Shown piece by piece: positions 1-6,381 of a stretch of 7,357 nt of DNA. The notes under the pieces were generated by a model. The model was not told the DNA's origin. It did not search any database and saw only the letters and a program-made list of their open reading frames with translations. Origin of the DNA: Solirubrobacterales bacterium (GTDB lineage Bacteria; Actinomycetota; Thermoleophilia; Solirubrobacterales; Solirubrobacteraceae); the NCBI GenBank assembly GCA_016215085.1, contig JACRMD010000312.1, forward strand, positions 1-7,357, given 5' to 3'. A program made the translations under genes and the position numbers. Numbering within the stretch: the first letter of the stretch is position 1; each line of letters begins with the position of its first letter.

Positions 1-1404
1 GGTGCCGGTGCGCGTCGGCGCCGGCTCGCGGGTGAAGCGGCCCTCGCGGTCCTCGCCGGTGGCGCCGCGCTCGATCTCCTCCAGCGAGCGGTCCTTCGTC
101 TCGGGCACGCGGGCCGCGAAGAAGACGAACGCCAGGACGCCCATCGCGGCGTACAGCCAGAAGGTCTCCGCCCGGCCGATGCCGTGCACGAGCGTCAGGA
201 AGGTGAACGAGATCGCGAAGTTCGCGGCCCAGTTGGCGACGGTGCAGGCCGCCATCGCCGAGCCCCGGATCTTCAGCGGGAAGATCTCGGCGATCATCAG
301 CCAGAAGACGGGGCCGAGGCCGATGGCGAAGAACGCGATGTAGGCGGTCAGGCCGACGAGCGCCAGCCAGTTGGCCGAGTCCTGCAGCGAGCCCGACGAG
401 AAGAACACGCCGAGCAGCACCAGCGACGCGACGCAGCCGGCGGTGCCCACCAGCAGGAACGGCCGGCGGCCGACCCTGTCGAGCAGCACGACCGCGATGA
501 TCGTCGCCACCAGGTTGGTGATGCCGACGCCGAGCGCCTGGGTCACCGCCGCGTCGGCCTTCAGGCCGGCGTCCTCGAGGATCGTCGGCGCGTAGTAGAT
601 GACGGTGTTGACGCCGATCAGCTGCTGGAAGATCGCCAGCGCGAGCCCCACGACGAGCATCGGCCGCGCGGCCTGGGCCAGCACGTCGCGCCACGTGCCC
701 TCCTCGGCCGCCGACCTGCGGATCTCCTCGACCTCGTCGTCGACCTCGCCGCGCTCGCGGATCCGGCAGAGGACCGCCCGCGCCTCGTCGTCGCGGCCCT
801 GCTCGAGCAGCCACCGCGGCGAGCGCGGCTGGCGCAGCATGCCGAGCATCAGGAAGACGCCCGGCACGACGCCGATGCCGAGCATCCAGCGCCACTCGTG
901 CGCGACGTCCTTGAGCGCGAAGTTGACGATGTACGCGGCGAGGATGCCGGTGACGATCATCAGCTGGTTGAACGACACCAGGCCGCCGCGCAGGTGCTGG
1001 GGCGCGAGCTCGGAGATGTACATCGGCGCGACGAACGACGCGCAGCCGACGGCCAGGCCGAGCACGAACCGGGCGGCGATCAGCGTCGTGACGTCGGGCG
1101 CCAGCGCGCAGCCGAGGGCGCCGACGATGTAGACGACGCCGGCGACGATGGTCGTGTCGCGGCGGCCGAAGCGGTCGGCCGACCAGCCGGCCATGATCGC
1201 CCCGGCGACCGCGCCGAGCAGGAGCGCGCCGACGACGGCCTGCTGCTCGAAGCTGGACGCGCCGAGGTCGTCCTTGAGGTAGAGCAGGGCGCCCGAGATC
1301 ACGCCCGTGTCGTAGCCGAAGAGGAAGCCGCCGAGGGCCGCGACCAGCGCCAGCCGCACGACGAACCGGTTGCTGCCCCGGAGGGCCTCACGCAGGAACG
1401 TCAT
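1..1404 (-). CDS. MFS sugar porter (sugar:H+ symporter family), C-terminus cut by window edge
   Basis: This is a twelve-helix inner-membrane transporter of the sugar porter family (XylE/GLUT type), which imports a monosaccharide, usually with a proton. It reads 468 codons from the ATG at 1404 with no stop before the left edge. Homologues are about 450-490 residues, so only a short tail should be missing. Helix 1 carries GGFLFGYDTGVISGAL (residues 25-40). Both family signatures fit: AGWSADRFGRR (72-82) and a G-x3-G...YISELAP...R block (116-139). The half-repeat copy DRVGRRPFLL is at 309-318. Sugar-contact positions known from XylE are present: QQLIGVN (260-266) and the Trp of VFWLMIAEIFP (368). 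The closing PETK motif (435-438) is followed by Asp, not the usual Gly. A weak GGGAAG lies a few bases upstream of the start. It is divergent from pilT. The family is certain, but the substrate cannot be told. Confidence 0.93.
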   Translation of the reverse strand, partial: MTFLREALRGSNRFVVRLALVAALGGFLFGYDTGVISGALLYLKDDLGASSFEQQAVVGALLLGAVAGAIMAGWSADRFGRRDTTIVAGVVYIVGALGCALAPDVTTLIAARFVLGLAVGCASFVAPMYISELAPQHLRGGLVSFNQLMIVTGILAAYIVNFALKDVAHEWRWMLGIGVVPGVFLMLGMLRQPRSPRWLLEQGRDDEARAVLCRIRERGEVDDEVEEIRRSAAEEGTWRDVLAQAARPMLVVGLALAIFQQLIGVNTVIYYAPTILEDAGLKADAAVTQALGVGITNLVATIIAVVLLDRVGRRPFLLVGTAGCVASLVLLGVFFSSGSLQDSANWLALVGLTAYIAFFAIGLGPVFWLMIAEIFPLKIRGSAMAACTVANWAANFAISFTFLTLVHGIGRAETFWLYAAMGVLAFVFFAARVPETKDRSLEEIERGATGEDREGRFTREPAPTRTGT

Positions 1405-1543
1405 GCGCGCGGACTTCCCGCTCGTTGCAGATGGCACGCGCGGACGGCGCTCCGTCTGACGGTGCCCTGAGGCGTGCGGACACGCGTCCGCCAGGGGCGG
1501 CGCAGGCTCAAGATCGCCGCTCCAGCGCCGATCCAGCCGACTG
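1405..1543. promoter_or_regulatory. divergent intergenic region between sugar porter and pilT
   Basis: These 139 bases must hold the promoters of both divergent genes. No clear -35/-10 pair was found on either strand. Two dyads are visible. One is a 6-bp inverted repeat GCGGAC/GTCCGC around ACGC (1476-1491). The other is a nested hairpin (1433-1466) with outer arms GGCAC/GTGCC and inner arms GACGG/CCGTC around CGCT. Either could be an operator, but in DNA this GC-rich such dyads also arise by chance. Confidence 0.35.
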
Positions 1544-2638
1544 ATGCGGTTCGACTTCGCCCAGCTCCTGCTCGACGTGCTCGATCGCCGTGCGTCCGAC
1601 CTGCACATCACGGCGGGGTCGCACCCGATGGTTCGCGTGCGCGGCCGCCTGACGCCCATGGACGACTACCCCGTCCTGGACCCGACGGACACGCGCGAGA
1701 TCGTCTACTCGATCCTCAACAACGACCAGCGGCAGCGGCTCGAGACCGACTGGCAGCTGGACTTCGCGTACGCGGTCCCGGGCACGGCCCGCTTCCGTGT
1801 GAACGCGTACCTCCAGCGCTCGGCGATCGGCGCGGCCTTCCGCCTGATCCCGTCGACGATCGTCCCGATCGACGACCTCGGCCTGCCGCCCGTCGTCCAC
1901 GACTTCTGCACCAAGCCGCGCGGCCTGGTGCTCGTGACCGGCCCGACCGGCTCGGGCAAGTCCACCTCGCTGGCCTCGATGATCGACGAGATCAACGACT
2001 CGCGCGAGGAGCACATCCTCACGATCGAGGACCCGATCGAGTTCCTGCACTCGCACAAGAAGTGCATGATCAACCAGCGCGAGCTGGGCTCGGACGCCAC
2101 GACCTTCGCCGCGGCCCTGAAGGCCGCGCTGCGCCAGGACCCCGACGTCATCCTCGTCGGCGAGATGCGCGACCTCGAGACGATCTCGACCGCGCTGACC
2201 GCCGCGGAGACCGGCCACCTCGTCTTCGCCACGCTGCACACGCAGAGCGCGCCGCAGACGATCGACCGCATCATCGACGTCTTCCCGTCGCACCAGCAGG
2301 ACCAGGTGCGGGTGCAGCTCTCGGTCGCCCTGCAGGGCGTGATGACCCAGACGCTGATCCCGACGATGGACGGCTCGGCCCGCGTCGTGGCCTGCGAGAC
2401 GCTCGTGCCGACCCCCGCGGTCTGCTACCTGATCCGCGAGGGCAAGACGCACCAGATCCTGTCGGCCATGCAGACCGGCGGCTCGACCGGCATGCAGACG
2501 CTGGACACCGCGCTCGCGACGCTCGTGCGCCAGGGCAAGATCAGCCAGCGCATGGCCGAGTCCCGCTCGTCGACCCCCGAGGAGCTCCGGCGGCTGCTGG
2601 GGACCGGCTCGGGGATGGGCATGGGGATGGCGGCCTAG
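1544..2638 (+). CDS. pilT: type IV pilus retraction ATPase PilT
   Basis: This hexameric cytoplasmic ATPase powers depolymerisation of type IV pili, which drives twitching motility, surface sensing and DNA uptake. Its 364 residues match the usual PilT length. An N-terminal domain with SDLHIT (18-23) and a FRLIP motif (99-103) leads into the secretion-ATPase core. The core has Walker A GPTGSGKST (133-141), an Asp box LTIEDPIEF (159-167), Walker B DVILVGEMRD (201-210) and a His box GHLVFATLHT (224-233). AVCYLIREGK (292-301) corresponds to the AIRNLIRE motif that distinguishes PilT from PilB and is needed for retraction. All catalytic elements look intact. The tail is Gly/Met-rich (GSGMGMGMAA). 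The ATG at 1544 is the only usable start: upstream in frame there is no ATG, GTG or TTG before a stop at 1457. No good Shine-Dalgarno precedes it. It is three bases from pilC and surely co-transcribed. PilU is a less likely alternative. Confidence 0.96.
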   Translation: MRFDFAQLLLDVLDRRASDLHITAGSHPMVRVRGRLTPMDDYPVLDPTDTREIVYSILNNDQRQRLETDWQLDFAYAVPGTARFRVNAYLQRSAIGAAFRLIPSTIVPIDDLGLPPVVHDFCTKPRGLVLVTGPTGSGKSTSLASMIDEINDSREEHILTIEDPIEFLHSHKKCMINQRELGSDATTFAAALKAALRQDPDVILVGEMRDLETISTALTAAETGHLVFATLHTQSAPQTIDRIIDVFPSHQQDQVRVQLSVALQGVMTQTLIPTMDGSARVVACETLVPTPAVCYLIREGKTHQILSAMQTGGSTGMQTLDTALATLVRQGKISQRMAESRSSTPEELRRLLGTGSGMGMGMAA

Positions 2639-2641
2639 ACC

Positions 2642-3847
2642 ATGGCCACCTACGTCTTCAAGGCGATGGACCTCACCGGCGCGAAGGCCGGTGGGGAGGT
2701 CGAGGCGGAGAGCAAGCAGCACGTCGCCGAGCAGCTCAAGCAGCGCGGCCTGATCGTCCTGGACATCTCGGACAAGCACGCGTCCAAGGAGCTGAAGCTC
2801 GGCTTCAAGCGCGTCAAGGCCGGCGACCTGACGATCATGACCCGCCAGCTCTCCACGATGGTGAGCTCGGGCATGACGATCCTGCGCGCGCTGTATGTGC
2901 TCGAGTCGCAGACCGAGAACGAGGTGCTCGCCGAGACCATCGTCAAGGTCCGCAAGGACGTCGAGGCCGGCCTGCCGTTCTCCGACGCGCTGGAGCGCCA
3001 CCCCAAGGTCTTCAACCAGCTCTTCGTCGCGATGGTCCGCGCCGGCGAGACCGGCGGCGTGCTCGACTCGTCGCTGATCCGCGTGGCCGACCAGCTCGAG
3101 GCCGACGACGCCCTCAAGCGCCAGGTCAAGGCCGCGATGGCCTACCCGCTGGTCGTCATGGGCTTCGCGTTCACGGTGCTCATCGCGCTCGTGGTCTTCC
3201 TCGTCCCGGTGTTCGTCGGCGTCTTCAAGCAGTTCGGCGGCGACCTGCCCACCATCACGAAGTTCACGGTCGCGATCTCCAACACGATCACCGGCTACTG
3301 GTGGGCGCTGATCGCCGGCACGGTGGGCGTCGTCTTCGGCTTCAAGAAGTGGAAGGCCACCGACCGCGGCCGGGCGATGTTCGACAGCTTCAAGCTGCGG
3401 ATCCCGATGAAGATCGGCGACATCGTCCAGAAGATCGCGCTCGCGCGCTGGTCGCGCACGCTGTCGGCGCTCGTCTCCGCGGGCGTGCCGCTGCTGCAGG
3501 CGCTCGACATCACCTCCAAGACGGCCGGCAACCACGTCGTCGAGCAGGCGATGTCCAACGTCATCGACTCGGTCAAGCAGGGCGGCACGATCTCCGAGCC
3601 GCTGAAGGCCTCGCCGGTCTTCCCGGGCATGGTGTCGCACATGGTCGGCGTCGGCGAGGAGACCGGCGCGCTGGACACGATGCTGACGAAGATCGCCGAC
3701 TTCTACGAGGACCAGGTCAACGCCGCGGTCAAGCAGCTCACCTCGATCCTCGAGCCCGTGATGATCGTCTTCGTCGGCGGCATGGTCGGCTTCATCGTCA
3801 TCTCGATGTACATGCCGCTCTTCAAGGTGTACGACCAGATCCGCTAG
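2642..3847 (+). CDS. pilC: type IV pilus inner-membrane platform protein PilC
   Basis: PilC (GspF family) is the integral membrane platform on which the PilB and PilT motors act to add or remove pilin subunits. The 401 residues match the normal family length of about 400. There are two T2SSF domains. The first covers about 66-190 and includes the GETGG motif (135-139). The second covers about 268-395 and has the matching GEETGAL motif (338-344). The internal repeat also shows in MVSSGMTILRAL and LVSAGVPLLQAL, both in the same place in their domain. Hydrophobic segments lie at about 168-195, 217-234 and 371-394, the usual three-helix layout. It starts three bases after the pilT stop. A GGGGATGG stretch in the last pilT codons is the only ribosome-binding candidate, so translation may be coupled. 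No pilB or pilin gene lies next to it here. Confidence 0.96.
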   Translation: MATYVFKAMDLTGAKAGGEVEAESKQHVAEQLKQRGLIVLDISDKHASKELKLGFKRVKAGDLTIMTRQLSTMVSSGMTILRALYVLESQTENEVLAETIVKVRKDVEAGLPFSDALERHPKVFNQLFVAMVRAGETGGVLDSSLIRVADQLEADDALKRQVKAAMAYPLVVMGFAFTVLIALVVFLVPVFVGVFKQFGGDLPTITKFTVAISNTITGYWWALIAGTVGVVFGFKKWKATDRGRAMFDSFKLRIPMKIGDIVQKIALARWSRTLSALVSAGVPLLQALDITSKTAGNHVVEQAMSNVIDSVKQGGTISEPLKASPVFPGMVSHMVGVGEETGALDTMLTKIADFYEDQVNAAVKQLTSILEPVMIVFVGGMVGFIVISMYMPLFKVYDQIR

Positions 3848-3853
3848 TACGGT

Positions 3854-3867
3854 CGTCCGGCCGGACG
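3854..3867. repeat. 14-bp perfect palindrome after pilC
   Basis: CGTCCGGCCGGACG is a perfect inverted repeat with no spacer, beginning six bases after the pilC stop and ending 57 bases before the preferred RTX start. It has no T-tract, so it is not a standard intrinsic terminator. It could be a regulator site for the downstream gene, or it could be chance in GC-rich DNA. Confidence 0.4.
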
Positions 3868-3924
3868 CATGAGCCGTAGTCTCCCCCGATGCGGCACCGG
3901 TCGGGGGCGGGGATGGTCGATCGC

Positions 3925-5052
3925 ATGACTCTCCGCCTGCCCGCCGCCGTCGTCGCCGCGGTGCTCCTCGCGCTGCCCGCTGCCGCCTCGGCGACCACGA
4001 CCGCCACGCGCGCGGGCAACGCCATCACCATCACGGGCGATGACGGGGTCAACGTCATCTCGGTGAACAACGTCGGCGACTTCATCATGTACGAGGACAA
4101 GTCGGGCCCCGGCATCGTCGCCGGCGCGGGCTGCTACCAGGAGAACCCGTCGCTCATCAACTGCGGCAAGGGCGGCTTCGGGCTGAAGGCCACCATCACG
4201 CTCGGCGGCGGCGACGACACCTACGACGACCGCCTGCCGCGGACCGACTGGCCGGTCGTCGACCTCGACGCCGGTGACGGGAACGACACCGTCAACGGCT
4301 CCTACGGCAACGACGTCCTGCGCGGCGGCGCCGGCAACGACACCCTCCGCGGCATCGGCGGCGACGACCAGATCGACGGCGGCCCCGGCGACGACACGAT
4401 CCACGGCGGGGCGGACAACGACACGGTCGTCGGCGGCCCGGGCCGCGACTCGATCAGCGGCGACGGCGACTACAGCGGCAGCAGCTTCGGCGGCAACGAC
4501 ACCATCCAGGCGCGCGACGACGAGATCGACCAGGTCGCCTGCGGCTTCGGGGCGGACTCGGCCGTCCTCGACGCCGCCGACGTGGTCGACCAGGTCACCG
4601 ACTGCGAGGCCGTCGACCGGCCGGCAGCAGGCGGCGGGGGTGGATCCACGCCTACGCCCACGCCCGCGCCCTCGCCGCCCGCCGCAACCCCGGCCCCCGC
4701 GGCGCTCGCCGTGACGCTGGCCAGGCCCAAGCGCACCGGCCTGCGCGCGCTGGCGGCCGGCAGGCCCGTCGCGGTCACCGCGACGATCTCCCAGCCCTGC
4801 GCCGCGACGCTGAAGCTCACGGTGAGCGCGGCGGAGGCGCGGCGCGCCAAGCTCGGACGCACGAAGCTGACGCTCGCGTCGGCCGTCAAGGCAGCGCCGG
4901 CCGGCACGCTGCGCGCGTCCTTGAAGGTCAAGAAGGCCTACAGGTCGAAGCTCCGGCGCCTGAAGCGGCTGAAGACGACGCTGTCGATCGCCTGCGCGGG
5001 CGCCTCGGGCACGACCACCGCCCAGACGATGAGCATCACGCTGACGCGCTGA
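3925..5052 (+). CDS. secreted RTX-type calcium-binding repeat protein
   Basis: This is an exported protein, 375 residues from the ATG at 3925. Residues 1-23 are a Sec signal peptide: Arg near the start, a hydrophobic core, then LPAAASA as the likely cleavage site. An acidic domain follows, with seven uninterrupted nine-residue RTX repeats of the form GGxGxDxhx (116-178); in this family these bind calcium in a parallel beta-roll. Next is a block seen in many actinobacterial RTX proteins, VACGFGAD...DAADVV...DCEAV (204-230), then a Gly/Pro/Thr linker (236-260). The C-terminal domain (261-375) is rich in Lys and Arg. The six cysteines (70/80, 206/227, 292/357) suggest three disulfides. In-frame ATGs at 3889 and 3913 are alternative starts; 3913 has a strong GGGGGCGGGG just upstream, but the signal peptide fits 3925 best. 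It lies on the same strand as pilC, 77 bases downstream. The exact role is unknown. Confidence 0.87.
   Translation: MTLRLPAAVVAAVLLALPAAASATTTATRAGNAITITGDDGVNVISVNNVGDFIMYEDKSGPGIVAGAGCYQENPSLINCGKGGFGLKATITLGGGDDTYDDRLPRTDWPVVDLDAGDGNDTVNGSYGNDVLRGGAGNDTLRGIGGDDQIDGGPGDDTIHGGADNDTVVGGPGRDSISGDGDYSGSSFGGNDTIQARDDEIDQVACGFGADSAVLDAADVVDQVTDCEAVDRPAAGGGGGSTPTPTPAPSPPAATPAPAALAVTLARPKRTGLRALAAGRPVAVTATISQPCAATLKLTVSAAEARRAKLGRTKLTLASAVKAAPAGTLRASLKVKKAYRSKLRRLKRLKTTLSIACAGASGTTTAQTMSITLTR
4270..4458 (+). repeat. seven tandem RTX nonapeptide-coding units
   Basis: Seven consecutive 27-base units encode nine-residue repeats, for example GGAGNDTLR, GIGGDDQID, GGPGDDTIH and GGPGRDSIS, with an Asp at position 6 of nearly every unit. 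An eighth, looser copy (GGNDTIQ) follows after an insertion rich in Gly and Ser. The units are diverged at the DNA level, so this is an old protein repeat and not a recent tandem duplication. Confidence 0.88.
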
Positions 5053-5081
5053 AGGCGCCCCGGCTTCATCCCGATCGCGAT

Positions 5082-5220
5082 CCTGCGGCCCTGACCGCGC
5101 GCGGCGGAAGCCGCGACGGCCGTTGCGCTCGGGCGGCCGGGCGGCGAGCAGGCGCTCGGTCGCGTCGAGGATCGCGGCGGCGTTGCGCTCGGCGACCGCG
5201 CGCCGGTGGTCGACGGTCAC
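5082..5220 (-). pseudogene. N-terminal fragment of a TetR/AcrR-family regulator
   Basis: From a GTG at 5220 the first 30 codons read like the first helix of a TetR repressor: AERNAAAILDATERLLAARP fits the common actinobacterial pattern R-N-x3-IL-D-A-x2-LL. The expected helix-turn-helix (AAxAGVxRxTLYxHF) does not follow. The frame instead goes on as an Arg-rich shadow antisense to the RTX gene. If one G of the GGG run at 5131-5133 is ignored, the reading continues as SATAVAASAARGQGRR, which faintly resembles the next TetR segment, to about 5082. The gene therefore looks frameshifted and then truncated by the convergent RTX gene; no ligand-binding domain remains. Its start overlaps the stop of the upstream membrane-protein gene by four bases (GTGA), a typical coupled pair. 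The TetR origin is a judgement from a short stretch. Confidence 0.58.
5100..5115. repeat. GC hairpin with GGAA loop between convergent genes
   Basis: CGCGGC-GGAA-GCCGCG forms a six-base-pair stem with a GNRA-type tetraloop, 48 bases past the RTX stop. It could slow or end transcription of the RTX gene, but there is no U-tract. A ten-base palindrome GATCGCGATC lies nearby (5073-5082). No stronger terminator candidate was seen between the RTX gene and the minus-strand genes. Confidence 0.3.
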
Positions 5221-5459
5221 GCGGTCGCCTCGGCCGGCGTCGCGTGGCGGGCGTGCGCATCGCAGGTGTACTCGTCGAGGCGCAGCAGCATCGCGACGAG
5301 CATCGCCGGGAGCATGATCGCGTGCTCGAGGCCCATGGGCGCGCCGAAGTCGGTCATCGCGCCGGAGGCCAGCAGGCCGATGACGCCGAACGTGGGCACG
5401 ATCTCGGCGTAGTGGCGGACGAAGCGGCGGGTGCGGGTCGAGTGCATGTGCGGGTCCAC
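5217..5459 (-). CDS. small two-helix membrane protein, probably shortened
   Basis: This 80-residue protein has hydrophobic segments at about 20-36 and 44-60, the second ending in LPAMLVAMLLRLDEYT. A basic N-terminus and a His-rich tail flank them. From memory of the family, it resembles small actinobacterial membrane proteins (often named flagellar biosynthesis FliP-like) found beside TetR regulators. These begin with a HYxEM motif, have a central helix pair and end in LPxMLVxMLLRRDEYT. Here RHYAEI (15-20) runs straight into VPTFGVIGLL (21-30), so the middle section of about 40-50 residues seems to be missing. The start is the GTG at 5459; an ATG at 5447 is possible. Neither has a clear ribosome-binding site. 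The stop overlaps the TetR fragment by four bases. Function unknown; it may be a decayed gene. Confidence 0.6.
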   Translation of the reverse strand: MDPHMHSTRTRRFVRHYAEIVPTFGVIGLLASGAMTDFGAPMGLEHAIMLPAMLVAMLLRLDEYTCDAHARHATPAEATA

Positions 5460-5532
5460 TGGGCCGCCGCCAGCGCGGGCGACACCGCCCCGGGCGAGGC
5501 GTTGCGCGAGGCGCAGGCCGGGCTCTCGCCGG

Positions 5533-5904
5533 CTACGCGGCGGGCCGCTGCGCGGCCAGCGCGGCGTCGAGCGTGTCGGCCACGCTCAGCACGCGGTGCA
5601 GCTGCGTGGCCTGCAGGACGTCGCGCAGCCGATCGGAGGGAGCGGCGATGACCAGGTGCGTGCCCGCGCCGCGCAGGCGGCGCTCCTCGCCGACGATCGT
5701 GCGCAGCCCCGAGGAGTCGCAGAAGGAGACCTGCGAGCACTCGAGCACCACCAGCGGGCAGTCCGCGAGCCCCTGGATCGCCGCCTGCAGCTCGGGCGCC
5801 ACCGCCATGTCGACCTCCCCGCGCACCGCGACGACGGCGGCGCCGGGCCGGGTGGTCACCTGGAGGCCGAACTCGTCGGGAAGGGCGGTTGCGTCGAGGG
5901 GCAT
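5533..5904 (-). CDS. STAS-domain anti-sigma factor antagonist (SpoIIAA/RsbV family)
   Basis: This is a single-domain cytoplasmic STAS protein of 123 residues, the normal size for SpoIIAA/RsbV. Members bind an anti-sigma kinase and release its sigma factor; phosphorylation of a conserved Ser switches them off. The phospho-site motif CDSSGLRTIV is at 62-71, with Ser64 matching Ser58 of SpoIIAA and Ser56 of RsbV. The GEVD turn (29-32) matches the GELD motif whose Asp contacts the kinase. The beta-alpha pattern is complete: VVAVRGEVD, LVVLECSQVSF, THLVIAAPS and a final Ala-rich helix. No sigma factor, RsbW-like kinase or phosphatase is next to it, so its partner must be elsewhere. The ATG at 5904 has no clear Shine-Dalgarno. 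A 73-base gap separates it from the small membrane protein downstream, so co-transcription is possible but unproven. Confidence 0.92.
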   Translation of the reverse strand: MPLDATALPDEFGLQVTTRPGAAVVAVRGEVDMAVAPELQAAIQGLADCPLVVLECSQVSFCDSSGLRTIVGEERRLRGAGTHLVIAAPSDRLRDVLQATQLHRVLSVADTLDAALAAQRPAA

Positions 5905-5982
5905 GGAGGCCTGCGGGCGCTGCGGCGCCGTCGATGGTCCCCCACAGCATGCCAGCCCAAACGCGCCCGGACGCAGCTTCGA

Positions 5983-6381
5983 TCAGGCGCGGCGGCGCAG
6001 CAGCACACGGGTGCGGATCCAGGTGCAGCCGCCCTTGGCGGCCCGTGCGGCGCCGGCCCGCCGCGGCGCGCAGAAGACGACCAGCAGCGGGTAGGTGCGC
6101 CCGGCCGCCCACTTCACCGAGCCGTCGGGCCGCCGCGTCACCCGCATCGAGCCCGTGAAGCGCCGGCCGCGGACGCCGCCACGGGCGCGCACGGGGTCGA
6201 CCACGTGGATGCCGACGAGCACCTGCTCGAGCCGCGCGGGCCGGCGGTCGAAGTCCAGCCGCAGCTCGAGGCGCTGCGTGCCGGCGAAGCCGAAGCGCGC
6301 CCGGTCGAGGTGCACGGCGCGCTCGGTGGTGCCGGGCGCGGCGAGCAGGAGGGCGGACGCGGCGGCGTGCGCGAGCAGCAT
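5983..6381 (-). CDS. small secreted protein of unknown function
   Basis: I do not recognise this family. The ATG at 6381 opens a 132-residue protein with a short hydrophobic N-terminus (AHAAASALLLAAPG, 4-17) that looks like a signal peptide cleaved near residue 20. The rest alternates in a beta-strand pattern: LELRLDF, EQVLVGIHVV, FTGSMRVTR, GSVKWAAG and YPLLVVFCA. Two cysteines (104 and 119) could pair. The C-terminus is very basic (LLRRRA). The mature part could be a small all-beta, immunoglobulin-like extracytoplasmic domain. Third codon positions are G/C throughout, and this frame reads as protein while the opposite-strand frames are Arg/Ala-rich shadows. The same frame is open upstream to 6942, but that stretch is antisense to the CoA-binding gene, so the signal-peptide ATG is preferred. 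It is divergent from that gene and 78 bases upstream of the STAS gene. Confidence 0.62.
   Translation of the reverse strand: MLLAHAAASALLLAAPGTTERAVHLDRARFGFAGTQRLELRLDFDRRPARLEQVLVGIHVVDPVRARGGVRGRRFTGSMRVTRRPDGSVKWAAGRTYPLLVVFCAPRRAGAARAAKGGCTWIRTRVLLRRRA

Noticed and set aside
184..1470. A 428-codon plus-strand open frame over the sugar porter
   Set aside because: The minus strand encodes a complete sugar porter with all signatures; this frame is its Arg/Asp/Glu-rich antisense shadow.
1508..3640. A 710-codon minus-strand open frame across pilT and pilC
   Set aside because: It is antisense to two unmistakable pilus genes, with low-complexity Arg/Asp/His-rich content and no domain motif.
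1474..3879. An 801-codon plus-strand open frame over the same pilus genes
   Set aside because: Arg/Pro/Asp-rich translation in the wrong frame of pilT and pilC; no recognisable protein.
3925..5052. Reading the RTX protein as a toxin or type I-secreted hemolysin
   Set aside because: It has an N-terminal Sec signal, no catalytic or pore domain and no HlyBD-type transporter nearby; the repeats alone only indicate calcium binding.
3844..5220. A 458-codon minus-strand open frame continuing from the TetR-like start across the whole RTX gene
   Set aside because: After about 30 codons it is Arg/Ala/Val-rich shadow antisense to a clear secreted protein; the absence of stops follows from G/C-biased third positions.
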